Source of the DNA: CAZADH01 sp964483805
GTDB lineage: Bacteria; Muiribacteriota; Ozemobacteria; Ozemobacterales; Ozemobacteraceae
Direction of reading: 5' to 3'
DNA: 8,542 nucleotides
Assembly (NCBI GenBank): GCA_964483805.1
Contig: CAZADH010000272.1
Coordinates: 1 to 8,542 of the forward strand
Both the position numbers and the translations under genes were made by a program. Position 1 is the stretch's first letter, and the number at the start of each line of letters is the position of its first letter. This document shows, one piece after another, positions 1 to 7,716 of this stretch. The notes under the pieces were generated by a model. The model worked only from the letters and a program-made list of their open reading frames with translations. It had not been told where the DNA came from and did not search any database.

Positions 1-1732
1 GCCACGTTCCAGAGCGGTTGGTTGTAGATCCAGGTTGGGTTCATGCCCATCTGCAACTTCATGAACCGACCCAACGCGCGGGTGCCGTCGGCGACGAGGT
101 CGCGGTCGGGGGAAATGGCTTCGAAGAAGTTGAGCAACAACATGCCCGAGAGCGAGCCCAGTTCCTGGTTCAGGGTGGCGAGGATCACCGAGCCGATGCG
201 GCCGCTCAGACCGCCGTCATCGTGGCCGCCCCGCGCCACGGTGCTGCTGTCCCACTGCGTGTGGCCTTCGCCATCGAAGACGGCGAGGTGCATGCCGCGG
301 TGGGTCCCGGCCAGGCGGCCCAGGCGACGGTGCACCTGGCGGCGCCGTGCGGCATCGTCGTAGCGACAACCTTGCAGCATCCGGTTCATCCGCGCCGCCA
401 GGTCGGTGAAGAGTGCCGGAAAACCGCGATCGCAGGCGGCGAGCGCGGCTCCGAGCGCCTGGCCGGTGGCCTCGTGCTTCTCGTGCACGAAGTTGGCCAG
501 ATACTCTTCGCCCATGACCCCGATCAACAAGAGCGGCAGTGCCGCCGCGACGACAAACAGCACCGAGGTCTGCACACGCAATGACAATACGTTGTGCGCA
601 TTTGTTGCCCCGTAGCGCCAGGCCAGCCAGGCGCCGAGCACCCACAGGGCACAGGCCAGACCGGGGACCACCGGGTCGGCGTTGACCGGCAATGGCAGCC
701 GCCCGGCGACCCAGAGGCGCTCGTGAATCTGCACGACCATGTGCAATGACTGCGCGACGACGCGGCGTTCCTCGCCGTTTCGGATCATCGCCAACCAGGT
801 TGCCGACGCGCCGGGCGCAACGAGCGCCGGATCGCTTGGGTTGTCGGGGGCGGTGAGGCAACCCAGTTCGATGCCTTGGCCCCGGAGCCGAGGGCGGAGA
901 CGGCGCAATACATCGTATGTCGCCAGGTTGTCCCAGTCGGCGGACCGATGGACGAACCCCGCGACTCCCGCGGTGGGGGCGCACATCATCCAGAAGCGGT
1001 GGCGATCGGCGGTCATGCCGAGGTCGGCAAACCGATGCGGAAAGGCCAGGAAGTCATTGGGCGTGGCCCGGCGAGTGCCCACCTGTTGCAGTGCGCCGGT
1101 CCACGGCGCAAACCGTTGCAGGCCGATGCGGTCGCTCAGATCGTGCACGAAGTGGATCGGTTTGCAGAGGAACCAGGCGTGGTACAAGGCCTGGAGGGCT
1201 GTGGCGGGAACCGTGAGGTTCGACAGGGTCGGGACGATCCGGCCGTGGCGGTCAACGACCACCCACGCAAACAACCCGGGAAAACGACGATCGAAAGCGG
1301 CGCGCCAACGCGCAACCCGGCGCAGGGTGGCCCCGTCGTCGGGCCACAGTTGCACCAGTGTTTGCAGCAGCCGGTTGAGGGCGATGTTGGCATCGATGCG
1401 CCAGGGCGCATCCGGGAGCAGGTCGATGCCGTCGAAATTCTCGCGGAAGGCGTTCGACAGTGCGAAGGTCCAGGACGGCCAGTCCAGTGTCCGGGTGACG
1501 GCCGCGAAACTGTCACGCAGCTCCCTGATCAGGTATTCAGCCGTGTCGCTGTGCAGCCGCAGTTGCATCAAGGTCTTCTCGAGATGGTGGGTGGCCCGGG
1601 TGAGTGTCGCATCGGCCCGGCGTTTCTCGGCCTGGGTGACGGCATAGGTGAACAACCCGAGCNNNNNNNNNNCAGGGTCACGCCAACGAGAACGAGAACC
1701 AGCCAACGCAAAAGCCGCGCGTATTGCGTCAT
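1..1732 (-). CDS. Dual-sensor SpoIIE-type phosphatase, copy 3: sensor half only, interrupted by an N gap and cut by the window edge
   Basis: The gene starts at ATG 1732 in an ATGA overlap with copy 2 and reads 20 residues (MTQYARLLRWLVLVLVGVTL, most of TM1) up to the N run. Coding resumes at 1661 in a different nominal frame with LGLFTYAVTQAEKRR and then stays open to base 1, about 553 codons. The resumed frame is fixed by collinear similarity to copy 2: NFDGIDL, DANIALNRLL, PDDGATLRRVARWR, RRFPGLFAWVVVDRHG, DWDNLATYD, ALPLLLIGVMGEEYLAN, CDRGF, ATLNQELGS, ISPDRD and NPTWIYNQPLW. Visible parts are TM1, module A, TM2 and TM3 (both between about 660 and 490) and most of module B. TM4, HAMP and the phosphatase domain would lie beyond base 1, so catalysis is inferred from the paralogues only. 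There is no good ribosome site in front, so translation is probably coupled to copy 2. I see no stop codons in the resumed frame. The apparent frame change comes from the gap length and is not evidence for a pseudogene. Confidence 0.85.
1663..1672. other. Assembly gap (10 N) inside TM1 of phosphatase copy 3
   Basis: Ten unknown bases. The codons before the gap end at 1673 and those after it begin at 1661. With base 1662 counted, the true missing length must be 2 modulo 3 if the gene is intact, whereas 10 is 1 modulo 3. The run is therefore almost certainly a fixed-size scaffolding placeholder. Copies 1 and 2 read ALPLLL and ALPLGL at this point, and copy 3 reads TL, gap, LGL, so a gap of only two bases (completing a proline codon with the G from 1662) would restore the motif. 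Confidence 0.9.
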
Positions 1733-4700
1733 GGCGTGTTGCTCACGGTCGGGTTGCGACAAACCAGCAGCAGGGTGATGTCGTCATCCTGCGGGCCGGG
1801 GCGGGTCACGGTGCTGTGCCAGGCGAGCACCGCACGGTACCAGTCGGCCGCATCGGTTTCCGGCTGTGCCGCTGCGCCGGCCACTGATCGTTCATAACCC
1901 AGCGATTCACCGGTGGCGGCTTCCATGAAGCCGTCGGTGTAGAACAGCAAACGCTCACCGGGTGCGAGTGTCAGTGTTAGCGGGGCGAACCCGGCCTTGC
2001 GCCGTGCCGCCAGAGGAAACGAGACCGGCAGCTTCAGGTTGGCGACCGACCCGTCGGGTCGGATCAGATAGGGGAAGTTGTGGCCGGCGTTGGCCAACGT
2101 GATGGTGTCGGTGCCCGGGTCGGCAATGCCGACCATGCAGGTGAACATGCGATTCATGCGCATCGATGCGTAGACCACGTCTTGAATCTTCTGCAGAATG
2201 GCTTCGGGGGTCAGCGTTTGCGCGGCGGCCTGGGCCTCTTGTTCGGCGGCGGCCACCATCGCCTTGGCCATGGCCATGACCAGACCGGCCGGAACGCCGT
2301 GGCCCATCACGTCGCCGATCAGGAACAGTACGCGGCCGTCGGTGAGAGGGCGCAGGTCGAAGTAGTCACCGCCCAGTTCGGCGGCCGGGCGCGTGCCGCC
2401 ATACAATGTAAGCTGACCGACGCGGATCGGGCCGGTCGGGAACAGGCGTTCCTGCACGATGCGGGCCACATCGAGATCGGCCAGTCCTTCGACCATGTCG
2501 TTGAAAGCGCGGGTCAGATCGCCGAGCTCGTCGCCCTCGGGCACGGGCAGGGCGATGCGAAAGTCGCGGCGGTGGATGGCGCGCACGCCGTCGGCCAGCC
2601 GATCGATCGGCCGCACGAAGTGCCGGGTGAGCAACGCCGCAAGAAACAGGTTGATGGCCGCACCCAGCAGGGCGGCACCGTAAAGAAACCGGCGTTCGCG
2701 GCGGACCTGGGTCACGGCACCCTGCGTGCTCTGCACCGCCACCAGATACAGTTCATCGAGGTCGCGAGGGACGGTGCCGACGGCGAGGAACTGCCGGCCG
2801 AGCGGCCGGCACGGGCGGACCACGGTGCTGCGGTAATAATCTGCCGCCGCGGCGACGTGGGTGAGGCGGGCCGGCAAGCGGAACCGGCCGGTTTTTTCTT
2901 CCGGCCAGAGCGAACCCCGACTGAACGCCAGAAAATGAACGGCGGGGTCGCGGTGCTCGGCGCGCCGGACCCAGTTGCGCACGTAACTGGTGGTGGCCCG
3001 GCCGTGGTCCCAGTTGACGGCGACCATGACGTGGGCGCGCCCATCGGTGGCCCACATCGGCTGGTTGTAGATCCACATCGGGTTCTTGCCCATCTGCAAC
3101 TGGATGAAACTGCCCAGGGCGCGGGTCGATTCGGCAACAATGTCGCGGTCGGGCGACAGCGATTCGAAGAAATTGAGAATGATGACCCCCGTCACCGAGC
3201 CCAGTTCCTGGTTGAGGGTGGCCAGCAGCACCGAGCAGATCCGGCCGATGAGCGGGCTGCGTTGGGTTGCGCTCTGGCCGCGGGTGTTCCAGCTCTGCCA
3301 CAGGAGTTTGCCCTCGCGGTCGAGAATGTAGATTTGAAAATGGCGGCTGGTTCGCGGCATGGCGTTGAGAATCCGTTGGACCTGGGCGCGTTCCTGCGGG
3401 AGGGCGTAACGGCGCCCGGCGAGCGCGCGATTGACGCGGTGCGCCGTTGCCGTGAACTGACGGCGAAATCCACGATCGCAGGCCTGCAACCGGTTCTCGA
3501 GATCGTGGACCATGGCCTCCCGCCGCTCCTGCGCCCGGTTGGCGATGAACTCCTCGCCGACCACGACGATGAAGAGAAGCGGCAGTGCCGAGGCCAGGAC
3601 GAAAAGCCCGGTCAACTGCCGGCGGATAGGCAATACAGAGTATTGCTTGTCGGCGAGGATCCGCCAGGTCGGGACGGCGCCGATCAACCAGACCACGGCG
3701 GCAACGGCATACGGGGTGCGGGCGTCCCCGGGATCGGGCAACGGCGTGCAGCCCCAGAGATAGAGCCGGGGGTGCACCTGCAGGATACGCCACTGCCGAC
3801 GTCCGACGGTGCGTTGGTCCTGCCCGCTCCGGGCCATGGCCCGCAAGATCGGAGCCTCGGCCAGGGCCGTCGAGCCGTCGGGTTCGAACCAACCGGCTTC
3901 GACGTCGTCTCGTCGCATGCGTCCCCGCAGTTGTCGCAACCGATCGTACGTGGCTCGATTGTCCCAGTCTGGGGTGCGATGGATATGGCAGACCGCTCCG
4001 GCTTCGGGCGCCGCCATGGCCCACACCCATGCCCGCCGAGTGGGATTGGCCGTGCGCGCCAGATGGCTGGGGAACCCCTCGAGGTCAGACGGTGTGAGCC
4101 GGTTGCCGGTCACGGTGTGAATGATCTTCATCCAGGGCTCGTAGAGCATCGACCGGTTCGAGGTGCCGTCGTTGACAAACCACAGCGGTTCGACTTCGGC
4201 CTGAATACGAAACAGGATGCGCATGGCATCGGCGGGAGAAGTGACGTCGGAGAGCCCCGGCACGACCTGACCGTGCCGGTCGACGACAACAATCTCGAGC
4301 AGCCCGGGAAACCGCCGGATCATGTCGCGACGCCACCGGGCCACGTCGCGCATTGTCGCCCCATCGTCGGGAAGCAGTCGGGTCAGAAACTGGAGGTGGC
4401 GGTTGAGAGCCAGGTTGGCGTCGATCAGTCGCGGATCGCCGCCGAGAAAGTTCACCCCACTGAAGTTCGTGGCCGCAACAATGGCCAGCCAGCGGGTCCA
4501 CGCCATCCAGTTGCGGCGCCGGGTGGCCCACGCAAACCCGCGGCACAGTTCTGCGGCCAGATGCCCGCTGGTCTCGACACGGGGACGCACCATGAACAGC
4601 GCCTGTTCGAGCCGCGTGTTGGCATCGGCGACGGCCGCCTGCCATGCCCGTTGCCGGGCCTGATTGACGCCATGGGCGATCAGGCCGAGCGGCAACGCCA

Positions 4701-4752
4701 CGCAGACGATCGTGATGGCCAACCAGCGACCAAGACGGTCCAGCCACGTCAT
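1729..4752 (-). CDS. Dual-sensor transmembrane SpoIIE-type serine phosphatase with HAMP domain (copy 2)
   Basis: 1007 residues from the ATG at 4752. A start at 4851 is in frame but would add 33 non-hydrophobic residues buried in the previous gene. The 4752 start puts TM1 at 8-28 like its paralogues and makes an ATGA overlap. Order: TM1, module A (29-345), TM2 (348-362), basic loop, TM3 (378-398), module B (400-687), TM4 (688-710), HAMP (708-762, with VRPIDRLADGV and EGDELGDLTRAFNDM) and SpoIIE phosphatase (763-998). Catalytic motifs GGDYFD (794-799), IGDVMGHG (812-819), ANAGHNFPYL (887-896), LLFYTDGFMEA (934-944) and QDDDITLL (988-995) are intact. Met817 replaces the more usual Ser beside the metal-binding Asp814. 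Module A has VVVDRHGQVV (155-164) and module B has IYILDREGKLLW (474-485), two Cache-like strand-turn-strand units, which suggests duplicated sensors. Its stop overlaps the start of copy 3 by 4 bases. The substrate is presumably a phosphorylated STAS-type regulator encoded elsewhere. Confidence 0.92.
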   Translation of the reverse strand: MTWLDRLGRWLAITIVCVALPLGLIAHGVNQARQRAWQAAVADANTRLEQALFMVRPRVETSGHLAAELCRGFAWATRRRNWMAWTRWLAIVAATNFSGVNFLGGDPRLIDANLALNRHLQFLTRLLPDDGATMRDVARWRRDMIRRFPGLLEIVVVDRHGQVVPGLSDVTSPADAMRILFRIQAEVEPLWFVNDGTSNRSMLYEPWMKIIHTVTGNRLTPSDLEGFPSHLARTANPTRRAWVWAMAAPEAGAVCHIHRTPDWDNRATYDRLRQLRGRMRRDDVEAGWFEPDGSTALAEAPILRAMARSGQDQRTVGRRQWRILQVHPRLYLWGCTPLPDPGDARTPYAVAAVVWLIGAVPTWRILADKQYSVLPIRRQLTGLFVLASALPLLFIVVVGEEFIANRAQERREAMVHDLENRLQACDRGFRRQFTATAHRVNRALAGRRYALPQERAQVQRILNAMPRTSRHFQIYILDREGKLLWQSWNTRGQSATQRSPLIGRICSVLLATLNQELGSVTGVIILNFFESLSPDRDIVAESTRALGSFIQLQMGKNPMWIYNQPMWATDGRAHVMVAVNWDHGRATTSYVRNWVRRAEHRDPAVHFLAFSRGSLWPEEKTGRFRLPARLTHVAAAADYYRSTVVRPCRPLGRQFLAVGTVPRDLDELYLVAVQSTQGAVTQVRRERRFLYGAALLGAAINLFLAALLTRHFVRPIDRLADGVRAIHRRDFRIALPVPEGDELGDLTRAFNDMVEGLADLDVARIVQERLFPTGPIRVGQLTLYGGTRPAAELGGDYFDLRPLTDGRVLFLIGDVMGHGVPAGLVMAMAKAMVAAAEQEAQAAAQTLTPEAILQKIQDVVYASMRMNRMFTCMVGIADPGTDTITLANAGHNFPYLIRPDGSVANLKLPVSFPLAARRKAGFAPLTLTLAPGERLLFYTDGFMEAATGESLGYERSVAGAAAQPETDAADWYRAVLAWHSTVTRPGPQDDDITLLLVCRNPTVSNTP

Positions 4753-7619
4753 GGGGCACTCTCGCGGCAGATCATGAGCAGGGTGACGTCGTCGCTCTGC
4801 GCCGCCTCCTGGGTTACCGTGCGATACCAGGCGAGAATCTCTTCGTACCATTTCTGTGGGTCGGTGCCGGCGATGGCCGCGGCTGCCGCAAAGGGCCGTT
4901 CGTAGCCGAGTTGCGCGCCATTGGCATCGCGGGCCTCGATGAAACCGTCGGTGTAGAAGAGCAGCCGGTCGCCGGGTTGCAGGCTCAGAGACAACACCGG
5001 AAACTGAGCTTTGCGCCGGTTGGCAAGTGGCATCGAAGGCGGCAGGCGGATCTCGTGCGGGGTTTCGCCGGCGCGCAGGAGGAACGGGAAACTGTGACCG
5101 GCGTTGGCCAGGTCCAGCGTGCCCGTCGCCGGATCGAGGATGCCGACCAGGCAGGTGAGCATCTGCCGCAATTGCAGGCCGCGGAACAACACTTCCTGCA
5201 GGCTGACCAGAACCTGCGCCGGCTCGAGCCGCTCGCCGTTGGCGACAGCCCGGCGCAACCGGGCGATGACGACCGCTTTCGCCATGGCCATGACCAGGCC
5301 TGCCGGAACGCCGTGACCGCTGACGTCGCCGATGACCAACAGCAGACGCCCGTCGGGAAGGGCCTGCATGTCGAAGTAATCACCGCCCAACTGGGTCATC
5401 GGCAGTGACGTGCCGAAACCCCTGAACTCGCCGAGGCGAACCTGGGCAGCCGGAAACAGGCTCGACTGCACGAGGCGCGCCACCTCGAGTTCGGCCAGTC
5501 CGCCGAGAACCTGGTTGAGCAGTTGCGCGACCGCCCCCAGTTCAGGGGTTTCGCCTATCGGCACGCGGTGGTCGAAAGCCCGTTGCTCGATCGCGGCAAC
5601 GCCCTTGGTGAGATCGCGTAGCGGCCGCAACAACGTGCCGGCAAGCGACAGGCCGAGCATCAGGCTGAGGGTGGCGACGATCGCGATGAAAGCCCACAGC
5701 AGGCGTCGGCCCTGGGCCAGTTCGGCGCGGATGCGGTCGTCGGGGCGCATCGATACCAGCAGCGCGCCGGCCATCTGGCGGGTGCGCAAAGCCGTGACGA
5801 TCCAGTGGCGGCCGGCCAGAGGAACAATACGATGTATGACATCGCCGCCGCGGCTCGACTCGTGGACCGCGTTCCATACGACCGGATCCAGGGCCGAGCG
5901 GGCGGGATACCGGCGCCGCGGGTCGTTGACGTCGACGGCGAACAGGTGGCTGCCGCGTTGACGCATGCGCCAGCGGGGGAGGGCGTTGGCGACGTAAGCC
6001 CACGCCAGTTGCGACCGCGACCAGTGCGCCATGGCCAATAAGGTGGGAATCGGGCCGTCGGCGCGCAGGGGCAGCATCCAGTCCATGGTCGGGTCGGAGG
6101 CCATGCGCATTTCGATGAGCTTGCCCATCGCCTTGATGCCGTCGGTGATGAAGAACGACCGGGTCTCGACATTGGCCAGCCCGGCACTGCCCATGCGTGC
6201 TTCCGGTTTGCCGATGTCGGCCAGCACCAGGCGCGCCACCTGGCTGAGCACCTTGCGAAACCGTGCCATGGTTTCGTCGGCGGGGCCGGCGGTCCAGATC
6301 AGTTCACCGCGCGTGCCGGCGATGACGATGTCGGGTTGGCCGCAGCGCTGCCAGACCCGGCCAAAGAAGGCCAGCAGGCGATCGCGCTCGGGCCCGGGGG
6401 TAAACCGGGTTTGCTCGGCCACCGCCGTCAGGCGCCGACCGAGAACCTCGGTGAACCGGGTGAATCCCTGGTCGAAGGCGGTCAACTCCACGAGATTGCG
6501 TTGTTGCAGAGTCTCGACGCGGGCGCGGTAGACCTGGTTGAGGTAATCCCAACTCTGCATGATGATGACCGTGACCGGCAGACCGCCGGCAAAGGCAAAG
6601 AGGGCAAGCAGGCGCCACCGGATCGGCAGTCGCACCGGGACACCCACGACCATCGTGCGGTAGCTGCGCCACGCAAGAACGGCGAAGCCGGCCAGACCCA
6701 GGGTGACCAGGAGCAGTCGCTGCGACAGGCGTGAGACCGAGGCGGGACAACGGGTCCAGGCCCACAGGATCTGCCCCGGCCGCACCTCGTCGAGCGCGAA
6801 CAACTGGTCGCCGTAGCGCTGGTGCCGCGCCAGGTGCAGGCGAAACCCGGTCAGTGCCGCCTGGAGTTCCGGCAGTTGCGAGGTGTCGACGCCGGCTTCG
6901 ATCAGGCCGACATTGATGCCGTGGGTGTCCGGTCGCTGCCCCCAGATGCGGCACCGGTCGCGCAGGGCCCACGACGCCCACTGCGCCGTGTTCTCGGCAT
7001 GAAAGAACAGCGCCCGTTGCTCCTCGACGATGCTCATGAACCAACGGCGCCGGGCCAGATACGAAACATCGCGGAACTGCCGCGTCGACAAGGCCAGATC
7101 GGTGGCCTTGGCCTGCGGGCCCACGAAGGGGCGGACCAGCTTCCAATCGGTGTCGCCGGGCACCGGTGTCGGTCCGTTCGGGGCGAGGCGCTCGCGGCGA
7201 ACCACGTCGAGCAATATGTTGTGCATGCGTTTGACGATCTGCCGGGGCGAGTCGCGCGTCGACAAAGGTTGGGGGATGTCGCCGCCGGCAATGGCCACGA
7301 CGTGCAACCCGCCCCCGAACCGGCGGCGGAGGCGGTTGACCTCGGCTTGCAGCAACTCCGGCCAGCGCTCGTGCCCGCGGATGCGTTGCCAGATCCGGCG
7401 CAACAGTGTCGCCAGATGGCGTTCGGTCGTGTCGATGTGGCGCACGTGCACCAGGGCCCGATCCATGTCGGCGAATACGCGCGCCAGATCGGCGCGTTCG
7501 TCGTCATCCCAGGCGCGCCCAAAACCCACGCAGATCAAGAGTAACGGCAGGGCAAAGAAGATCAGGCAGGTGGCCAACCAGCGCGCTCGCACGGTCATCC
7601 AGGGCGAATTCTGGGTCAT
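4749..7619 (-). CDS. Dual-sensor transmembrane SpoIIE-type serine phosphatase with HAMP domain (copy 1)
   Basis: A 956-residue membrane PP2C-type phosphatase. Seen in order: TM1 (14-33), extracytoplasmic module A (34-300), TM2 (301-319), a basic loop (R318-R336), TM3 (335-356), extracytoplasmic module B (357-637), TM4 (640-664), HAMP (about 663-715) and SpoIIE phosphatase (about 716-953). The phosphatase keeps GGDYFD (745-750), IGDVSGHG (763-770), ANAGHSFPFLL (838-848), LLFYTDGFIEA (886-896) and QSDDVTLL (941-948). Asp747, Asp765, Asp891 and Asp943/944 are the probable Mn/Mg ligands, so it should be active. By family it would remove phosphate from Ser/Thr of STAS-domain anti-sigma antagonists. 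Module B carries IVIAGTRGELIW (431-442), a Cache-like strand-turn-strand. Both modules have diverged strongly from copies 2 and 3. It is the first gene of the set and its TGA overlaps the next ATG by 4 bases. Phosphatase and HAMP calls are firm. The ligand and target are unknown. Confidence 0.9.
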   Translation of the reverse strand: MTQNSPWMTVRARWLATCLIFFALPLLLICVGFGRAWDDDERADLARVFADMDRALVHVRHIDTTERHLATLLRRIWQRIRGHERWPELLQAEVNRLRRRFGGGLHVVAIAGGDIPQPLSTRDSPRQIVKRMHNILLDVVRRERLAPNGPTPVPGDTDWKLVRPFVGPQAKATDLALSTRQFRDVSYLARRRWFMSIVEEQRALFFHAENTAQWASWALRDRCRIWGQRPDTHGINVGLIEAGVDTSQLPELQAALTGFRLHLARHQRYGDQLFALDEVRPGQILWAWTRCPASVSRLSQRLLLVTLGLAGFAVLAWRSYRTMVVGVPVRLPIRWRLLALFAFAGGLPVTVIIMQSWDYLNQVYRARVETLQQRNLVELTAFDQGFTRFTEVLGRRLTAVAEQTRFTPGPERDRLLAFFGRVWQRCGQPDIVIAGTRGELIWTAGPADETMARFRKVLSQVARLVLADIGKPEARMGSAGLANVETRSFFITDGIKAMGKLIEMRMASDPTMDWMLPLRADGPIPTLLAMAHWSRSQLAWAYVANALPRWRMRQRGSHLFAVDVNDPRRRYPARSALDPVVWNAVHESSRGGDVIHRIVPLAGRHWIVTALRTRQMAGALLVSMRPDDRIRAELAQGRRLLWAFIAIVATLSLMLGLSLAGTLLRPLRDLTKGVAAIEQRAFDHRVPIGETPELGAVAQLLNQVLGGLAELEVARLVQSSLFPAAQVRLGEFRGFGTSLPMTQLGGDYFDMQALPDGRLLLVIGDVSGHGVPAGLVMAMAKAVVIARLRRAVANGERLEPAQVLVSLQEVLFRGLQLRQMLTCLVGILDPATGTLDLANAGHSFPFLLRAGETPHEIRLPPSMPLANRRKAQFPVLSLSLQPGDRLLFYTDGFIEARDANGAQLGYERPFAAAAAIAGTDPQKWYEEILAWYRTVTQEAAQSDDVTLLMICRESAP

Positions 7620-7626
7620 CCGCAGG

Positions 7627-7630
7627 CCTC
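7627..7630 (-). promoter_or_regulatory. Ribosome binding site (GAGG) for first phosphatase
   Basis: GAGG lies 7 bases before the ATG at 7619. It decides the start, because the next in-frame ATG (7598, Met8) has no Shine-Dalgarno-like sequence in front of it. This is the best ribosome site of the three phosphatases. The two downstream genes have poor sites and probably depend on coupling through their ATGA overlaps. Confidence 0.55.
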
Positions 7631-7673
7631 GCGAGTTGCCGGCGGGGGTATCAGGATGATCATGTGTATTGCC

Positions 7674-7679
7674 ATTGTA
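7674..7679 (-). promoter_or_regulatory. Weak -10-like hexamer TACAAT upstream of the phosphatase operon
   Basis: On the minus strand TACAAT matches the sigma70 -10 consensus at five of six positions and lies in the AT-richer centre of the spacer, about 55 bases before the first phosphatase start. The position 17 bases further upstream is GC-rich and does not resemble TTGACA, and there is no extended TG motif. This is a weak candidate. A promoter for an alternative sigma factor, or simple read-through from the pilin genes, is equally possible. Confidence 0.2.
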
Positions 7680-7704
7680 TGACTACGCCGACGTGTCGCC
7701 CCGG

Positions 7705-7716
7705 GTGAGCGCTCAC
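7705..7716. promoter_or_regulatory. Perfect 12-bp palindrome GTGAGCGCTCAC over the pilin stop codon
   Basis: The 12 bases are an uninterrupted inverted repeat. They include the TGA stop of the pilin gene (7715-7713) and the first bases of the spacer. The same 12-mer is the core of the idealised symmetric lac operator and resembles LacI/GalR-family sites in general. It lies about 30 bases upstream of the weak -10 candidate. With no loop and no T-run it is not a terminator. A regulatory role is speculation based on symmetry and position. Symmetry does not extend beyond these 12 bases. Confidence 0.22.

Larger units (their letters stand above)
1..4752 (-). repeat. Tandem paralogous duplication (phosphatase copies 2 and 3)
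   Basis: Similarity between the two genes is visible in DNA as well as protein. Bases 19-32, 45-57 and 154-170 are identical to 3062-3075, 3088-3100 and 3197-3213. All three share the same offset of 3043, so no indel separates them. The longest of these shared blocks is 17 bases. The protein alignment stays collinear through both sensor modules. Copy 1 shares the architecture but little DNA identity in the sensors. This supports an older split of copy 1 and a later duplication (or gene conversion) producing copies 2 and 3. Confidence 0.7.
7620..7712 (-). other. Intergenic spacer between pilin gene and phosphatase operon
   Basis: This 93-base spacer is the only intergenic gap between genes in the window. 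It is more AT-rich in its centre (about 7651-7680) than the surrounding coding DNA. It carries the weak -10 candidate listed separately, an 8-bp palindrome ATGATCAT (7656-7663) and the ribosome site of the next gene. I see no hairpin followed by a T-run on the minus strand, so there is no convincing terminator. The pilin transcript may read through into the phosphatases. No tRNA, small ORF or repeat array is apparent. Confidence 0.5.

Noticed and set aside
217..984. Minus-strand open frames at 217-984 and 1136-1516 as separate genes
   Set aside because: They lie in other frames of copy 3 and have Arg/Pro/Ser/Cys-rich shadow composition. The frame with codons starting at 1661 gives the paralogous protein.
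876..1778. Plus-strand open frame across the N run
   Set aside because: It is antisense to copy 3, whose minus-strand frame aligns with copy 2 throughout. The reading through N bases is meaningless.
4753..4851. N-terminal extension of copy 2 from the ATG at 4851
   Set aside because: It would add 33 Arg-rich residues inside the conserved C terminus of copy 1 and destroy the ATGA coupling. The paralogues begin 7-14 residues before TM1, which fits the start at 4752.
2080..4905. Very long open frame on the plus strand (about 940 codons) opposite phosphatase copy 2
   Set aside because: It is antisense to a gene with clear domain motifs. Its composition (rich in Gly, His, Arg, Gln, Val) is that of the complement of GC-rich coding DNA, and it has no recognisable domain or ribosome site. 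It also runs past the gene boundary at 4752 without regard to it.
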